Under the pieces are notes generated by a model. The model did no database searches, was not told where the DNA came from, and worked only from the letters and a program-made list of their open reading frames with translations. From NCBI RefSeq assembly GCF_002197985.1, contig NZ_NBYK01000001.1, positions 536,755 through 600,754 of the forward strand: a DNA stretch of 64,000 nt, written 5' to 3'. Source of the DNA: Halopseudomonas aestusnigri (GTDB taxonomy: Bacteria > Pseudomonadota > Gammaproteobacteria > Pseudomonadales > Pseudomonadaceae). The position numbers were made by a program, and so were the translations under genes. Shown piece by piece: positions 63,878 to 64,000 of this stretch; position 1 is the stretch's first letter; each line of letters begins with the position of its first letter.

Positions 63878-64000
63878 ATGGATTTCGGTTTGCGTGAGTG
63901 GCTTTTCATCATTGGCCTGCTGGTGATCGCCGGCATTCTGTTTGATGGCTGGCGGCGCATGGGTGGGCGATCAAAAATTCGCTTCAAACTCGAACGCAAT
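63878..64000 (+). CDS. zipA: Cell division protein ZipA, 5' part (cut by window end)
   Basis: Only the first 41 codons are in the window: [10 protein letters not shown] then a TM helix (about 8-25) and a basic stretch ([18 protein letters not shown]). This is the membrane anchor and start of the charged linker of ZipA, which ties FtsZ to the membrane. Position directly after smc supports the call. The FtsZ-binding domain lies beyond the window. Confidence 0.85.
   Translation, partial: MDFGLREWLFIIGLLVIAGILFDGWRRMGGRSKIRFKLERN

Overview
The window reads as chromosome of a GC-rich gammaproteobacterium of the Pseudomonadaceae, plausibly the marine Halopseudomonas (P. pertucinogena) side. Supporting points are MvaT as the H-NS-type protein, a complete Entner-Doudoroff set, a polar-flagellum block in the pseudomonad order (flhA-flhF-fleN-fliA-cheY-cheZ-cheA-cheB-motC-motD-parC-parP-cheW), Anr-type and OxyR-type operators, and a heme-free FtnA-like ferritin. 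The genus is an inference. No prophage, insertion sequence, CRISPR array or rRNA was seen; there is one tRNA gene.

Layout. 0.1-4.9 kb: pyruvate kinase (minus) diverges from a tightly overlapped edd-pgl-eda operon, which is the Entner-Doudoroff route to pyruvate. 4.9-12.4 kb: a tandem universal stress protein behind an Anr box, small envelope proteins, a PilZ protein, exonuclease I, MvaT, PurU, a CBS-domain protein overlapping a tiny acidic ORF, and an HD-GYP c-di-GMP phosphodiesterase. 12.4-20.7 kb: ahpC-ahpF behind a four-element OxyR site, moaC-D-E-A, hemN behind a second Anr-type box, and a chemoreceptor. 20.7-26.4 kb (all minus): a three-subunit molybdenum hydroxylase whose iron-sulfur subunit is frameshifted, an FtnA-type ferritin, tRNA-Gly(CCC) and a luciferase-like flavin oxidoreductase.

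26.6-34.4 kb is the least explained part. A plus-strand operon encodes a periplasmic cupredoxin-like protein, a membrane EAL protein, a DUF3034 outer-membrane barrel and a lipoprotein-type truncated hemoglobin. It converges, sharing a CTAG stop, with a second membrane GGDEF/EAL protein and a Sel1-repeat lipoprotein. I take the four-gene operon as the best candidate for an undescribed system: envelope metal or heme chemistry coupled to c-di-GMP.

34.6-51.2 kb: the flagellar export, regulation and chemotaxis block, starting at a sigma-54 promoter before flhA. CheA carries four spaced copies of a DDEFE-x-LLD-x-LHG motif in its linker, next to ParC/ParP polar-localisation genes; docking of ParP is a testable idea. 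Two minus-strand genes, a FliK-like protein and a stand-alone FlhB C-terminal domain, follow. 51.4-58.3 kb: the complete cytochrome c maturation operon ccmABCDEFGHI, including the tiny ccmD. 58.4-64.0 kb: a SpoIIAA-like protein, an MFS permease, smc, and the 5' end of zipA, cut by the window edge.

How the parts fit. Anr, OxyR and MvaT sites or genes point to oxygen and redox control (usp, hemN, ahpCF). The heme and cytochrome genes (hemN, ccm) supply respiration. PilZ, HD-GYP and two EAL proteins give several c-di-GMP inputs next to the flagellar genes. moaCDEA makes the cofactor that the molybdenum hydroxylase would use.
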